Below, piece after piece: positions 31,363 through 41,200 of a stretch of DNA of 62,089 nt. The stretch is from the NCBI GenBank assembly GCA_016793885.1, contig JAEUHE010000062.1, positions 1-62,089 on the forward strand, read 5' to 3'. The stretch is from Verrucomicrobiales bacterium (lineage in GTDB: Bacteria; Verrucomicrobiota; Verrucomicrobiia; Limisphaerales; UBA11320). The notes beneath the pieces are model-generated. The model saw only the letters and a list, made by a program, of their open reading frames with translations. It was not told the origin of the DNA and searched no databases. The number at the start of each line of letters is the position of its first letter. Position 1 is the first letter of the stretch. A program made the translations under genes and the position numbers.

Positions 31363-32805
31363 TTACACAATCATCTTCGCGATCACCTGCCCGTGGACAT
31401 CGGTCAGTCGAAAATCCCGCCCCTGGAACCGAAAGGTCAGCCGTTCGTGATGAATGCCCAACAGGTGAAGCAGCGTTGCATGCAGATCATGGACATGGGC
31501 TCGATCCTCCACCGCATTAAATCCCAATTCATCGGTCCGGCCCACCACCGCCCCCGGCCGAGTCCCGCCTCCGGCAAACCACATGGTAAACGCATCAATG
31601 TGATGGTTCCGACCGGTCTTCTCCCGCGATTCTCCCATCGGAGTCCGCCCGAACTCGCCGCCCCAGATCACCACGGTGTCTTCCAGGAGCCCGCGCGACT
31701 TCAAATCGGTAACGAGCGCCGCGCAACCCTGATCAATCTCGTGGGTCACCTTCGGAAGATCATCCTCGATGGTCTGCCCCGGACCGCCATGGCTATCCCA
31801 ATCGGCATGATAGAGCTGCACAAAGCGGACCCCCCGCTCCACCATTCGGCGAGCGAGCAAGCAGTTGCGCGCGAAGCTGGGTTTCTCCGGATCACAGCCG
31901 TAGAGCCGAAGGGTGGCTGCGCTCTCCCCTTTGAGGTCGGTCAGGTCAGGAGCGCTGGCCTGCATACGAAAAGCCAACTCGTAGCTGGCGATGCGAGTCG
32001 CGATCTCGGGATCGCCGGTTTCTACCAAACGAGCGAGGTTCAGATCACGCAGCGCATCCAAGGTGCGGCGCAGACCTCCACGAGTCACTTCCTCAGGACC
32101 GCTCAAGTTCAGAATCGGATCCCCCGAACTGCGAAAGGGAACCCCTTGATAGGCCGTCGGCAAAAAACCACTGGTCCAGTTCACCGCCCCGCCGCGCGGT
32201 CCTCGGGGCCCGCTCTGCAACACCACAAACCCAGGAAGATCGCGCGACTCACTGCCCAGACCGTAGGTGAGCCAGGATCCGAAACTAGGCCGGCCGAACT
32301 GTCCCGACCCCGTGTTCATGAACAACTTCGCCGGAGCATGGTTGAACAGATCCGTTGCGCAGGATCGCACCCACGTCAGCTCATCCGCCACAGTTGCCAG
32401 GTGGGGCATCAAATCGCTGATCCACATGCCTGAGGCACCGCACTGACGAAAGGTGCGCTTGCATCCGAGCAGCGTGCTGCGGTTCTTGAATGAAGAGTCC
32501 ATGAAGGCGAAGCGCTTCCCTTCCAAAAACGAATCCGGAATCGCCTTCCCGTTCAGCTCGTTCAATCTCGGCTTGTAGTCAAACAGCTCCAACTGACTAG
32601 GACCGCCCGCCATGAACAGATAAATCACATTCTTGGCCCGCGGAGGGAAATGGGGCCGACGAACCCGCATCGGATCGCCGCTTCCTACATCCGGCTCCGA
32701 TTGGCCCGAAGCCATCCCGCCAGCCATCGAAGCCAAAGCGAGTCCACCCAGCCCAAACGCGCAGCGGGTGAAGAGATGACGACGAGTAAGCTCTAGCGGG
32801 TTCAT
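31363..32805 (-). CDS. DUF1501 exported protein
   Basis: The 480-residue protein has a twin-arginine signal (TRRHLFTRCAFGLGGLALA, residues 9-27). It has the DUF1501 marks: N-V-I-Y-L-F-M-A-G-G-P-S-Q-L-E-L-F-D-Y-K-P, H-A-P-A-K-L-F-M-N-T-G, LYHADWDSHGG and V-V-I-W-G-G-E-F-G-R-T-P. These proteins of planctomycetes and verrucomicrobia are sulfatase-like in fold, and are always paired with a DUF1549/DUF1553 protein. Here that partner ends 10 bases upstream on the same strand, so they form one operon. The function is unknown; a role in polysaccharide turnover is often guessed. Confidence 0.9.
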   Translation of the reverse strand: MNPLELTRRHLFTRCAFGLGGLALASMAGGMASGQSEPDVGSGDPMRVRRPHFPPRAKNVIYLFMAGGPSQLELFDYKPRLNELNGKAIPDSFLEGKRFAFMDSSFKNRSTLLGCKRTFRQCGASGMWISDLMPHLATVADELTWVRSCATDLFNHAPAKLFMNTGSGQFGRPSFGSWLTYGLGSESRDLPGFVVLQSGPRGPRGGAVNWTSGFLPTAYQGVPFRSSGDPILNLSGPEEVTRGGLRRTLDALRDLNLARLVETGDPEIATRIASYELAFRMQASAPDLTDLKGESAATLRLYGCDPEKPSFARNCLLARRMVERGVRFVQLYHADWDSHGGPGQTIEDDLPKVTHEIDQGCAALVTDLKSRGLLEDTVVIWGGEFGRTPMGESREKTGRNHHIDAFTMWFAGGGTRPGAVVGRTDELGFNAVEDRAHVHDLHATLLHLLGIHHERLTFRFQGRDFRLTDVHGQVIAKMIV

Positions 32806-32814
32806 CGCAGGTTG

Positions 32815-35025
32815 TTATTCGCGGGTGATGGCTTCGTCCAAGTTCAACAAGACCCGCGCCACTGAGGTCCACACGCGATCTTCGGTCGCATCCGACAGCG
32901 CTCGCTCCACGCTCAAAAAGCGCTCCAGACGATCCAGTTCAACAGAACCCGCCTTCCGGCTCAGAACCAATTCCAATCCCAACTCCAGCCGTTCCCGATC
33001 ATTGCTCGGCGACGACGCCCGCATCAACCTCCTGCCCAGAGCCCCCGTGAGTTCTCGAAACGCCGGGTCATTGAGCATCGTTAAGGCTTGGAGGGGAGTG
33101 TTACTCCGCATCCGACGGGTGCAGGTTTGAAAACCATCCGCCGAATCGAATACAGCCAGCGCTGGGTGCAGGGTAGAGCGCTGCAGGTGGGTGTAAACCG
33201 CCCGCCGATACCGATCAGGCCCCACGCTGGTTTTCCAGGGGCGATCGTTCTGGGTGAAAGAACCTAGCCCGGCTGGCTGAGGAGGAAAAACCGGGGGGCC
33301 ACCAAGCCGGGTCTCCAACCGGCCGCTGGCCAGGAGCAGGACATCGCGGATGATCTCGGCGTCCAAGCGTAGCCGATTCTGCCGTCCCAACCAACGATTC
33401 AGCGGATCGCGTTCCGCCGAAGTCGGAGTGAGTCGGGACGATTGACGGTAAGTCGAGCTGATCACGATCTGCCGATGGAGCGACTTTAGGCTCCATCCCG
33501 ACCGAATGAGCCCGCTCGCCAGCCAATCCAAAAGCTCCGGGTGAGACGGAGATGCCCCCTGCGTTCCGAAGTCATTCTCAGTCTCTACCAAGCCCTTCCC
33601 AAAAAGCTGCTGCCACACCCGATTGACAAGAACACGCGCGGTCAGTGGATGCTCGGGGCTCACCAGCCACCTCGCGAGATCAAGACGGTTCAATGGTCGG
33701 ACGGAGGCATAGGCGGTGGATCTAACTCCCGTTGGTTTGAGCGCTTCGGGAAAACCGGGAGAGACCTCATCACTCGGACGGGTAAAATCTCCCTTCACGA
33801 ACATCGTGGTCCGGCGGGGAGCCGACAGCTCCTTCATCACCAAAGTGCGCGCCAAGCTCGGCAGTTGTGATTTGAGCGCCTCCACCTCCTGGCGTCGGGC
33901 GCGATAACCCGGGTGTTGGTCCCGAAAGGCCGCCCAGACCAAATTCGATTGGTCCTGATTACGTTGATCGCGTGGGATCCGCAGTGTGTCCCGCGTCAGG
34001 CTGCTCAGCTTAGCCGTTGCCTCCGGGCGCAGAGCCGATTCCCAAGCACCCAACTCGGGAGCCACCTCGCGCGCCGCCCAGGCTCTCAGTTCCTTCTCGC
34101 GGTCCGCGATCCGCCTTCGAAGCGCATCGCGAGCCGCGAGCTCGACCGAGGATGCCAGCTCCACCACGTTCTCCGCCTCCAGGCCTGAACTGCCATGACC
34201 GTCGTTCTCGCACGAGTTGAAAAAAGCCAGAAAGCGATAGTAGTCGCGCTGGCTCAAGGGGTCGAACTTGTGATCATGACACTGCGCGCAAGCCAACGTG
34301 AGCCCCATCCAGACCGTAGCGGTTGTGTTGACCCGATCGACGACACTCTCCAATCGGAATTGCTCAGGATCGATGCCACCCTCGTGATTCACCTGCGTGT
34401 TGCGATGGAATCCCGTCGCGATCAAAAGATCGACCGGCGGTGTGCCCGCAGGGATTTCCTGCTCGGGAATCAAGTCTCCGGCAATCTGCCAGAGGGTGAA
34501 CCGGTCGAAGGGGAGGTCCGCATTCAGCGCCCGAATCACCCAGTCGCGGTAGGGCCAGATGCTACGCGGGGAATCGATACTGTAACCATTGCTGTCCGCA
34601 TAGCGCGCAGCGTCCAACCACCAGCGCCCCCACCGCTCGCCGTAATGAGGAGAGGCCAGCAAGCGGTCGACGAGCCTTTCATAAGCACCCGGAGCCTGGT
34701 CGGCGAGAAAGCTGCGCAGTTGCTCCGGGGTCGGAGGCAACCCGATGAGGTCGAGGAAAACCCGTCGGGCCAGGGTGGCGGAATCCGCAGGAGGAGAAGG
34801 CGCGAGCCCAGCTGCCTGCACTCGCGGCAGAACGAAGGCATCGAGAGGAGTGACAGCCCCCGCGACGGCCGGGGGAACCGGATTCGCGATCGGCTCGAAA
34901 GCCCAGAGGCGCACCGCGGGCGGGGAGGATTTGGGGTCAGCCGCCGGCGCGCTGCTGCAGGCCAGAAACAAACAACTCAAGCCGACCAGACCGCGTCGGA
35001 GCAGTGAGTGCTGGTTGGCTGGCAT
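32815..35025 (-). CDS. DUF1549/DUF1553 exported protein
   Basis: This 736-residue protein is the first gene of the pair with DUF1501. The N-terminal signal ends with an LFLAC lipobox-like site. DUF1549 spans about 40-250 (L-A-R-R-V-F-L-D-L-I-G-L-P-P-T-P, R-W-W-L-D-A-A-R-Y-A-D-S-N-G-Y) and contains L-A-C-A-Q-C-H-D-H-K-F-D-P. DUF1553 follows at about 410-680 (R-L-D-L-A-R-W-L-V-S-P-E-H-P-L-T-A-R, R-S-N-T-P-L-Q-A-L-T-M-L-N-D). Typical family members have an N-terminal cytochrome-like CxxCH domain; here only C-A-Q-C-H within DUF1549 is present. The role is unknown. Confidence 0.9.
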   Translation of the reverse strand: MPANQHSLLRRGLVGLSCLFLACSSAPAADPKSSPPAVRLWAFEPIANPVPPAVAGAVTPLDAFVLPRVQAAGLAPSPPADSATLARRVFLDLIGLPPTPEQLRSFLADQAPGAYERLVDRLLASPHYGERWGRWWLDAARYADSNGYSIDSPRSIWPYRDWVIRALNADLPFDRFTLWQIAGDLIPEQEIPAGTPPVDLLIATGFHRNTQVNHEGGIDPEQFRLESVVDRVNTTATVWMGLTLACAQCHDHKFDPLSQRDYYRFLAFFNSCENDGHGSSGLEAENVVELASSVELAARDALRRRIADREKELRAWAAREVAPELGAWESALRPEATAKLSSLTRDTLRIPRDQRNQDQSNLVWAAFRDQHPGYRARRQEVEALKSQLPSLARTLVMKELSAPRRTTMFVKGDFTRPSDEVSPGFPEALKPTGVRSTAYASVRPLNRLDLARWLVSPEHPLTARVLVNRVWQQLFGKGLVETENDFGTQGASPSHPELLDWLASGLIRSGWSLKSLHRQIVISSTYRQSSRLTPTSAERDPLNRWLGRQNRLRLDAEIIRDVLLLASGRLETRLGGPPVFPPQPAGLGSFTQNDRPWKTSVGPDRYRRAVYTHLQRSTLHPALAVFDSADGFQTCTRRMRSNTPLQALTMLNDPAFRELTGALGRRLMRASSPSNDRERLELGLELVLSRKAGSVELDRLERFLSVERALSDATEDRVWTSVARVLLNLDEAITRE

Positions 35026-35122
35026 CGTTCCAGTCTGGAGATTTAGTTCAAACCGTCAAGCCGAGGCAGAGGGGTGCTTTTCCTCATTGTTAAAACAATG
35101 GCCTTCGAGTATTCCCTTCCCC

Positions 35123-35998
35123 ATGCGCACCCTGTTTCTAGCCCTCGCCCTTGGCAGCTTCGCCTCACTTTCTGCTTGGGCGGCACCGCTGAGAGTCTTG
35201 CTCATCGACGGACAGAACAACCATGACTGGAAGGCTAGTTCGCCGTGGATCAAGAAGATCCTCGAGAGTAGCGGTCTGTTCGTGGTCGACGTCGCCACCA
35301 CGCCCGGAGCCGGGGGAAACATGGCCGCGTTCAAGCCGGATCTAGCCCCCTACCAAGTGCTGGTTTCCAATTACAACGGCGAGTCGTGGTCCAAGGAGTT
35401 CCAACAGGCGTTCGTGAACTTCGTTCGCAACGGGGGCGGTTTTGTCTCGGTGCATGCAGCGGACAACGCCTTTCCAGATTGGCCGGAATACAACGAGATG
35501 ATTGGGATCGGGGGATGGAATGGACGCAATGCGAAGTCGGGCCCCTGGCTCTACTGGGACGGCAAGATCGTGCGCGACCCATCGCCCGGAAACGGGGGCA
35601 GCCACGGCAAGCAGCATGAGTTCAAGCTGACCACCCGCGAACCCAGCCACCCCATCATGGCCGGATTGCCGGCCGAGTGGATGCACTGCAAGGACGAACT
35701 CTACGATCGCCTGCGTGGCCCGGCGAACAATGTAACCGTCCTCGCCACCGCGTTTTCAGACAAGGCCACCAACGGAAGTGGACGTCACGAGCCCTTGCTG
35801 ATGGCGCTCACCTTTGGTCAGGGCCGGATCTTCCACACCGCCTTGGGCCACAACAACGGCCCCGACCTGACCTCCCAGAAATGCGTCGGCTTCATCACAA
35901 CGCTCCAACGGGGGACCGAATGGGCAGCCACCGGCCAAGTGACCCAACGTCCTCCGGCCGACTTCCCCACCGCCGACAAGTCCAGCTCACGCCCTTAA
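35123..35998 (+). CDS. ThuA domain exported protein
   Basis: I choose ATG 35123 (291 residues), which gives a good signal peptide (MRTLFLALALGSFASLSAWA). The ThuA fold is a glutamine-amidotransferase-like domain: R-V-L-L-I-D-G-Q-N-N-H-D-W, then V-S-N-Y-N-G-E-S-W, F-V-S-V-H-A-A-D-N-A-F and G-R-I-F-H-T-A-L-G-H-N. ThuA is linked to trehalose/sucrose metabolism in rhizobia, and exported forms are common in Verrucomicrobiota. It is transcribed away from the DUF1553 operon; the 97 bases between them hold both promoters. The next gene, a sugar-isomerase-like protein, follows after 80 bases. Confidence 0.88.
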   Translation: MRTLFLALALGSFASLSAWAAPLRVLLIDGQNNHDWKASSPWIKKILESSGLFVVDVATTPGAGGNMAAFKPDLAPYQVLVSNYNGESWSKEFQQAFVNFVRNGGGFVSVHAADNAFPDWPEYNEMIGIGGWNGRNAKSGPWLYWDGKIVRDPSPGNGGSHGKQHEFKLTTREPSHPIMAGLPAEWMHCKDELYDRLRGPANNVTVLATAFSDKATNGSGRHEPLLMALTFGQGRIFHTALGHNNGPDLTSQKCVGFITTLQRGTEWAATGQVTQRPPADFPTADKSSSRP

Positions 35999-36078
35999 TG
36001 CTCCACTGACCCGGTTCAACTCTCCCGAAAGACCCTAGCCCAACGCTCTCGATTCACCCACCCAACCCCTCGGGCCCT

Positions 36079-36981
36079 ATGAAACTCGAACGACGCCGCT
36101 TCCTCACCCTCGCCGCCGGCACCACCGCAGCCCTTCCGCTCCTGACGTCCGGGTTTGGTTCGACCGCCGTCGCAGCCACGCCCACGAACCCCAGCTTTCT
36201 GAAGGGCAAATCGCGGATGCGCCTGGGCACGGTCACCTACAATTTGGCGAAGGACTGGGATGTGGAGACGTTAATCAAGAATTGCGAAAGCGCGGGCTTC
36301 GAAGGAGCTGAACTGCGCACCACGCATGCCCATAAAGTCGAGGTGGCGCTGTCGAAGGCCGAACGTGAGGAGGTCCGCAAACGCTTCGCCGACTCCAAGG
36401 TCGAGTTGATGGGGCTCGGCAGCGCCTTCGACTACCACACCGCGGATGCCGAAAGGCTCAAAAAGGATATCCAAGCGACCAAGGATTACCTGGTGCTCGC
36501 CCACGATGTTGGGGCTTCCGGAGTGAAGGTGCGCCCCAATGGGTTTCCCAAAGACGTTCCCAAGGAGAAAACCTTGGATCAGATTGGCCGTTCACTGCAG
36601 GAATTGGGGGAGTTTGGAGCCGGTTACGGAGTCGCCATCCGCCTGGAGGTTCATGGGGAAGGCACTTCCCTGCTGCCGCACATCCGCCGAATCCTGGATG
36701 TCGCGGACCACAAAAACGTGGGCATCACCTGGAATTCGAACCAGGCGGACCTAGCTGGCGAAGGCTTCGATCACAACTTTAACCTGGTGAAGGACAAAAT
36801 CTTCTGCGTGCACATGCGTGATTTGTTCCTGGAGGAGTATCCCTTTCGCCAGCTCCTGACCCGGCTCAACGAGACGGGCTTCTCCGGCTATTGTCTGGCG
36901 GAGATTCCGGACAGCAAAGATCCCGTCAGGGTCATGCGCTACTACCGAGCGCTCTGGCTCAGCTATCAAGGTCTGCTCTAA
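36079..36981 (+). CDS. Tat-exported sugar phosphate isomerase/epimerase-like protein
   Basis: The 300-residue protein has a twin-arginine signal (ERRRFLTLAAGTTAALPLL). The mature part is an AP-endonuclease-2-like TIM barrel: G-F-E-G-A-E-L-R-T-T, L-V-L-A-H-D-V-G-A-S-G-V-K-V, R-L-E-V-H-G-E-G, W-N-S-N-Q-A-D-L and C-L-A-E-I-P-D-S, giving the expected metal ligands Glu, His, Asp and Glu. Such proteins often act with ThuA and DUF1080 proteins on sugar substrates; here ThuA precedes it on the same strand and a DUF1080 gene lies nearby. The exact substrate is unknown. Confidence 0.88.
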   Translation: MKLERRRFLTLAAGTTAALPLLTSGFGSTAVAATPTNPSFLKGKSRMRLGTVTYNLAKDWDVETLIKNCESAGFEGAELRTTHAHKVEVALSKAEREEVRKRFADSKVELMGLGSAFDYHTADAERLKKDIQATKDYLVLAHDVGASGVKVRPNGFPKDVPKEKTLDQIGRSLQELGEFGAGYGVAIRLEVHGEGTSLLPHIRRILDVADHKNVGITWNSNQADLAGEGFDHNFNLVKDKIFCVHMRDLFLEEYPFRQLLTRLNETGFSGYCLAEIPDSKDPVRVMRYYRALWLSYQGLL

Positions 36982-37042
36982 GCCGGTAAAATTCCTCAAC
37001 TCGCGCTTGATCCGGTCCGGTAGCTAGCTAACATCCACCTGC

Positions 37043-37204
37043 ATGAGCGTTTTCCTTGGTGCAATGTTTGCTTGGGTAATCATCGGGTTGGTCCTCGGTG
37101 GCAGTATTTTCTTACTGACCGTCAAGGGCATGGTTTGGCCATTCGTCGTCACCTCTCTCTTGCTCCTCTGGATCATTAAGCGCGTGGGTTGCAGCACCCA
37201 TTGA
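37043..37204 (+). CDS. Small two-TM membrane protein (53 residues)
   Basis: ATG 37043 opens a 53-residue frame: MSVFLGAMFAWVIIGLVLGG at the N-terminus and L-L-L-L-W-I-I-K-R-V-G-C-S-T-H at the C-terminus. Two hydrophobic helices (about 3-26 and 30-45) and a basic RVGC end follow the pattern of short membrane proteins in this phylum. It lies 61 bases after the isomerase gene on the same strand. Because it is short, it can be missed by gene callers. I cannot assign a role. Confidence 0.5.
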   Translation: MSVFLGAMFAWVIIGLVLGGSIFLLTVKGMVWPFVVTSLLLLWIIKRVGCSTH

Positions 37205-37247
37205 CCACCCAGCATCGGCCACCCGCCATCGCCCTCTGTCGAGAGGG

Positions 37248-38048
37248 CTATTTATCCAGGCTCCGAAGCCGAATCTTTCGCAAGGCTCCAGTGGTGCTCC
37301 ACGTCGAAAAGCCCAGCGGCATCGACATTTCCACTTCAATCCGAACGGAAATCGTGCGGTCCGTCGTTACCAAATTCACGACCTGCTCGTCATCCAGCCA
37401 GGCTTGAATCAATCCTTCGGTAACGCGAAGCCGGATTCGATACCACCTTCCCTCTTCGAACTTTAAATACTTAGCAGTCTCGTTGTGCGCGGCATCCTCG
37501 CTGTCGATGGAAGACAGTCCCAAAACACTGCCGCCCCATCCACCCACAATCAAACTGCAGGGATCCTTGCCCACCGGGAACGTCAAGCCACAGAAGAAGT
37601 CGCTCCCCGCCACTCTCATCGCTTCGAGGGTGATCTCGTAATTCATGCGCGGCAGATCGTTCGTCCAAGTGATCCCGGTCATGACACCCTGCTCGAGAAT
37701 GATCGCGGGACCGCCTCCTCGAAAATTAGGTTCAACCCGCACTTCGGCAGCCCCGGCAAATTCGGTGAGCTTCCAGCCAGTGAGTGTGCGTCCATCGAAG
37801 ATCTCACGATCGCCGAAGGGCACTTTGGAAGAAGCCTTGGGCGGAGCGGCAGCCGTCGACGCCGGAACCGCGGGTGGCGTGGGGGCAGTCGCGGGAGCCG
37901 ACGCTGGTTTCGGCTGGACGGACCCGTTCGTGGATTGAGAAACCGAGGGGGAAGGCGAAGCCTGAGGGGATGTCGCGCAGCCGGAGCCGAGGAACGAAGA
38001 AACCGCGATGACCAGAACCAGCCACAGACCAGGCAAACGGGAATGCAT
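37248..38048 (-). CDS. DUF1080 lipoprotein
   Basis: This 266-residue protein starts at ATG 38048 (MHSRLPGLWLVLVIAVSS) and has a signal peptide with lipobox FLGSGC. A Pro/Ala/Ser-rich linker (about 22-75) precedes the DUF1080 jelly roll: L-T-G-W-K-L-T-E-F-A-G, N-Y-E-I-T-L-E-A, G-S-D-F-F-C-G-L-T-F and G-R-W-Y-R-I-R-L-R-V. The family is called 3-keto-disaccharide hydrolase in some databases. It lies opposite to the ThuA/isomerase genes; its link to them is by proximity. Confidence 0.85.
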   Translation of the reverse strand: MHSRLPGLWLVLVIAVSSFLGSGCATSPQASPSPSVSQSTNGSVQPKPASAPATAPTPPAVPASTAAAPPKASSKVPFGDREIFDGRTLTGWKLTEFAGAAEVRVEPNFRGGGPAIILEQGVMTGITWTNDLPRMNYEITLEAMRVAGSDFFCGLTFPVGKDPCSLIVGGWGGSVLGLSSIDSEDAAHNETAKYLKFEEGRWYRIRLRVTEGLIQAWLDDEQVVNLVTTDRTISVRIEVEMSMPLGFSTWSTTGALRKIRLRSLDK

Positions 38049-38203
38049 TCCCCCTTCATGCCAAGCCCAGTCGATCAGGTCCAGTCTTAACCCAACCAGG
38101 AGAGGGACGGAGCTCATCGTTTCTGCGTGTCCAACGAGTTCCGATCGGACCGGAGCTTGGTGACTTTGTGGCTTGGTGTGAGAAAATGGGATCAGCGATT
38201 GAA

Positions 38204-38244
38204 ATAAAAAGCCCGCGCCGGAGCTTCCATTCCCCGGCGCGGGC
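38204..38244 (-). terminator. Terminator of the 1792-residue protein gene
   Basis: On the minus strand, GCCCGCGCCGG and CCGGCGCGGGC (11 bp, at 38234-38244 and 38211-38221) form a hairpin followed by TTTTTATTTC. It lies 37 bases after the stop codon at 38281. Confidence 0.82.
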
Positions 38245-38280
38245 GTGTCTGTGTCCCCTACTCTCCTACGTCCAACGGCC

Positions 38281-41200
38281 TCATTCCCGTTGCACGCGGA
38301 AGAATCGATTCCCTGCTGTCGCAGGGATGGTCACCTCGTGCTGTTCTCCATCACCAGCCACGACAGCCCCGACGGCTGTCCATGGACCGCTGACCTCCGA
38401 GGCGCTCTCCACTTGATGGCTCCCTGACGTCGCCGCCCAAAACTGAAGCTGCACATTCCCCTGCTCCAACCTGACTCGACTGAGAAAGGGGATGCCTTCG
38501 GGAACCACATCCACGATAGCTCTGACGGCAGTGGCAAACCCGCTTTGCACCTGGCCGCCATATTCAATGACATGACTGCCCGCTGTGAGAGGTTCTAACA
38601 TCAGCCAATACCCATCCGAAATGGCGGGGCCGCTCGGCATTCCATCGACGTAGCGCGGATCAATCACCTTGTAGATGTTGTCCACGGGAAGCGTGAAGGC
38701 GAACTCTGGCGACGTGACACGCAAGGACGTCGGATTTGGAATCGGAATGCCATCCATCGTACCCAGAAGTTTCAGGGGGTTATCCATAAAGCTCTGGGCA
38801 TCAGCTCGCAGCTGGAGGACTGAGACATCCGGATCGTAGGTGATATTGTCGTTCTCAACGTTCAACATCGGGAAGAACAGATGCTTACCACCCGGCACTC
38901 GGTAATGACGGGTAGCCGCCGGAACCGTGGGATCATCCGTTGATCCAAAAGTCCCCCCCAAGAAGAACACCGAGCCCTTCTGCAGGTTATTGGCCTGAGC
39001 TCCGGTTGTGTCCATTAGGGGATTTGTCGCCGAGGTCTGCTCGCTGGCCCAAATCCACCACTTCGAGCTGTAGTCCGACTGGGTCACGCCGGCTACACTC
39101 GCATAAGGCGGCAGGACACCGGGCGGAAGCACCGTCAAATGATAGGTCACGTCCACACCAAAGGTGGCATGACCCCCACCTAGACGAATGATGTGATTCC
39201 CAGCACTGAGCGGCTTGAGCATCACCCAATAGCCGTCGGACACGCCCTGCTGTTCAGTCCCCGTCACACAAGGATCCCAAGTGTCCCGAAGGCTGATATC
39301 GGCAGTGAAGTTGAACATGGACGAGGTTCCTCGATAGGCGAAGAGATTCGTCAATGCCACACCGTCCACCTCCGCGAAGAGGTTGGTGGTTCCGGCCATG
39401 AAGTCCTTAGCACCCTGCAGGAGGAAATCCTCCAAACTCTGGCCTTCGGCCGGTTTGAAGTTCGGATCCGGGCAAGGATAGTCGTTCGCGATATTGATGG
39501 TCGGGAAGAACAGGCTCTTGCCGTAGGGGATCACCAATTCCCGCGTCACGGTCGCGCCGGAAGTTCCGGCCAGGAACCAGACATCCCCGCTCTGGTTAAA
39601 ATGCCCGGATGTCCCATTGGTGTCCATGATCGGATTCTGGGCGAAAGGAAGAGACCATGCCCATTGCCACCAGGCAGCACCCCATTCCCCATAGGTCTTG
39701 CCCAGGTAAGTTTCGGTCGCCGGGACCACGGTCGGCCCCACCACCCGAATTCGGTTCGTGACGGCCAGCGACCAGCCAAACGTGTTTTTGCCTCCGAAGG
39801 TGATCGTGTGATCACCCGGCGCGAGCGGACTCAGCATCACCCAGATGCCATCCGAGACCTGATCTTCAATGACGACGCCGTCGCGATATCCCGGGCTCAA
39901 GGGTTGAAACACATTGTCGGTTGGCAGCACCAGCGCGCTGAGGGGAGATCGCTGACGATAGGTCGTCAGCAGGGTCACGGGATTTCCGTCGATGGTCGCA
40001 AAGACGTCCCGATAACTGTCAAACCCCGACGCGGCCCACTCCCGCAGCTGCTGTTCGCTGACCGGCGGAACCACGTCGATGTTGTCCGCCGCCCCATTCA
40101 GCACCGGGAAGAAGAGATGCTTTCCCGCCGGCACTGTAAACGTCCGGCTCGCCGTGTACGGCTCCAGCGTGTAACCAAGCAATCCAGCGAGGAAAAACAC
40201 ATCCCCATGCTGGCGCACATTGGCATTGGCCCCGTTTCGATCGAGCAACGGACTGGTGTTAGTCCCCTGGCTCAGCGCCCACTGCCACCATGCCCCGCTC
40301 CACTCGGCCTGGCTCTTGCCCGCGACCTCGACATAAGGCGGCAACACTCCGGTCGGCGGCACCGTGATGTGGTAAGTGATGTCCTGATCACCGAATGGAT
40401 ACTCAACGTCATTTCCAGCCGCATCCTTGCCCGGGATAAAATCCTTGGCTTTGAAGCGGATGGTATGAAGCCCTGGTGACAACGGCTCCAGCATCACCCA
40501 ATAACCATCAGCCACGCCCTTGGAATTCGGGCGATTGGCAGCGCACGGATCAATGCCCGCCCAGGTGGCGTCGGCAACGAATTCAAAGAGCGCACTGCGC
40601 GCTCGGAACGGAGCCGAGTTCGTGGTCACGACCCCGTCAATCTCCAGATAAAAGTCCCTTGTCGTGTCGATCACCGCCTTGGCGAACTCCGCGAGAAACT
40701 CTTCCAGTGTTTGCCCGGGTCCAGGTTGGAACCCAGCATCAGGACAGGGGTAATCGTTGATGATGTTGATGACCGGGAAAAAGACATGCTTCCCAGCTGG
40801 GACGACCACGTTGCGCTCGATCACACCGCCGACGGTTGACCCGGCGAGGAACCAGACCGGTCCCTGTTGGCCATAAGGCATGTTTGCTCCCGTCGCATCG
40901 ATGCTGGAAGCGCGATTGGTCGGGTTCCCCAGATCCCACTTATACCACTCGGCACCCCATTCCCCATAGCTCTTGCCGGCGATGGGCTGGGACTGCGGCA
41001 CCACCGAGGGAGGCAGAACCGAGATCTCGTAGGTGATGTCCTGCCGGAAGGTGAATGACTTGGTGGGATCCGGGTCGTTGTAAACGAAGGTGCCACCAAA
41101 CTGCAGGGTGTGCTGTCCCGGAGTCAACGGCTCGAGCATGGCATAGTAGCCTTCGTCGACAGCCACACCGTTCGTAGGACCAGGAACGCCCAGGAAGTTA

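Noticed and set aside
39193-40479. 428-residue plus frame opposite the giant protein
   Set aside because: Antisense shadow of the tandem modules; no motif or start signal.
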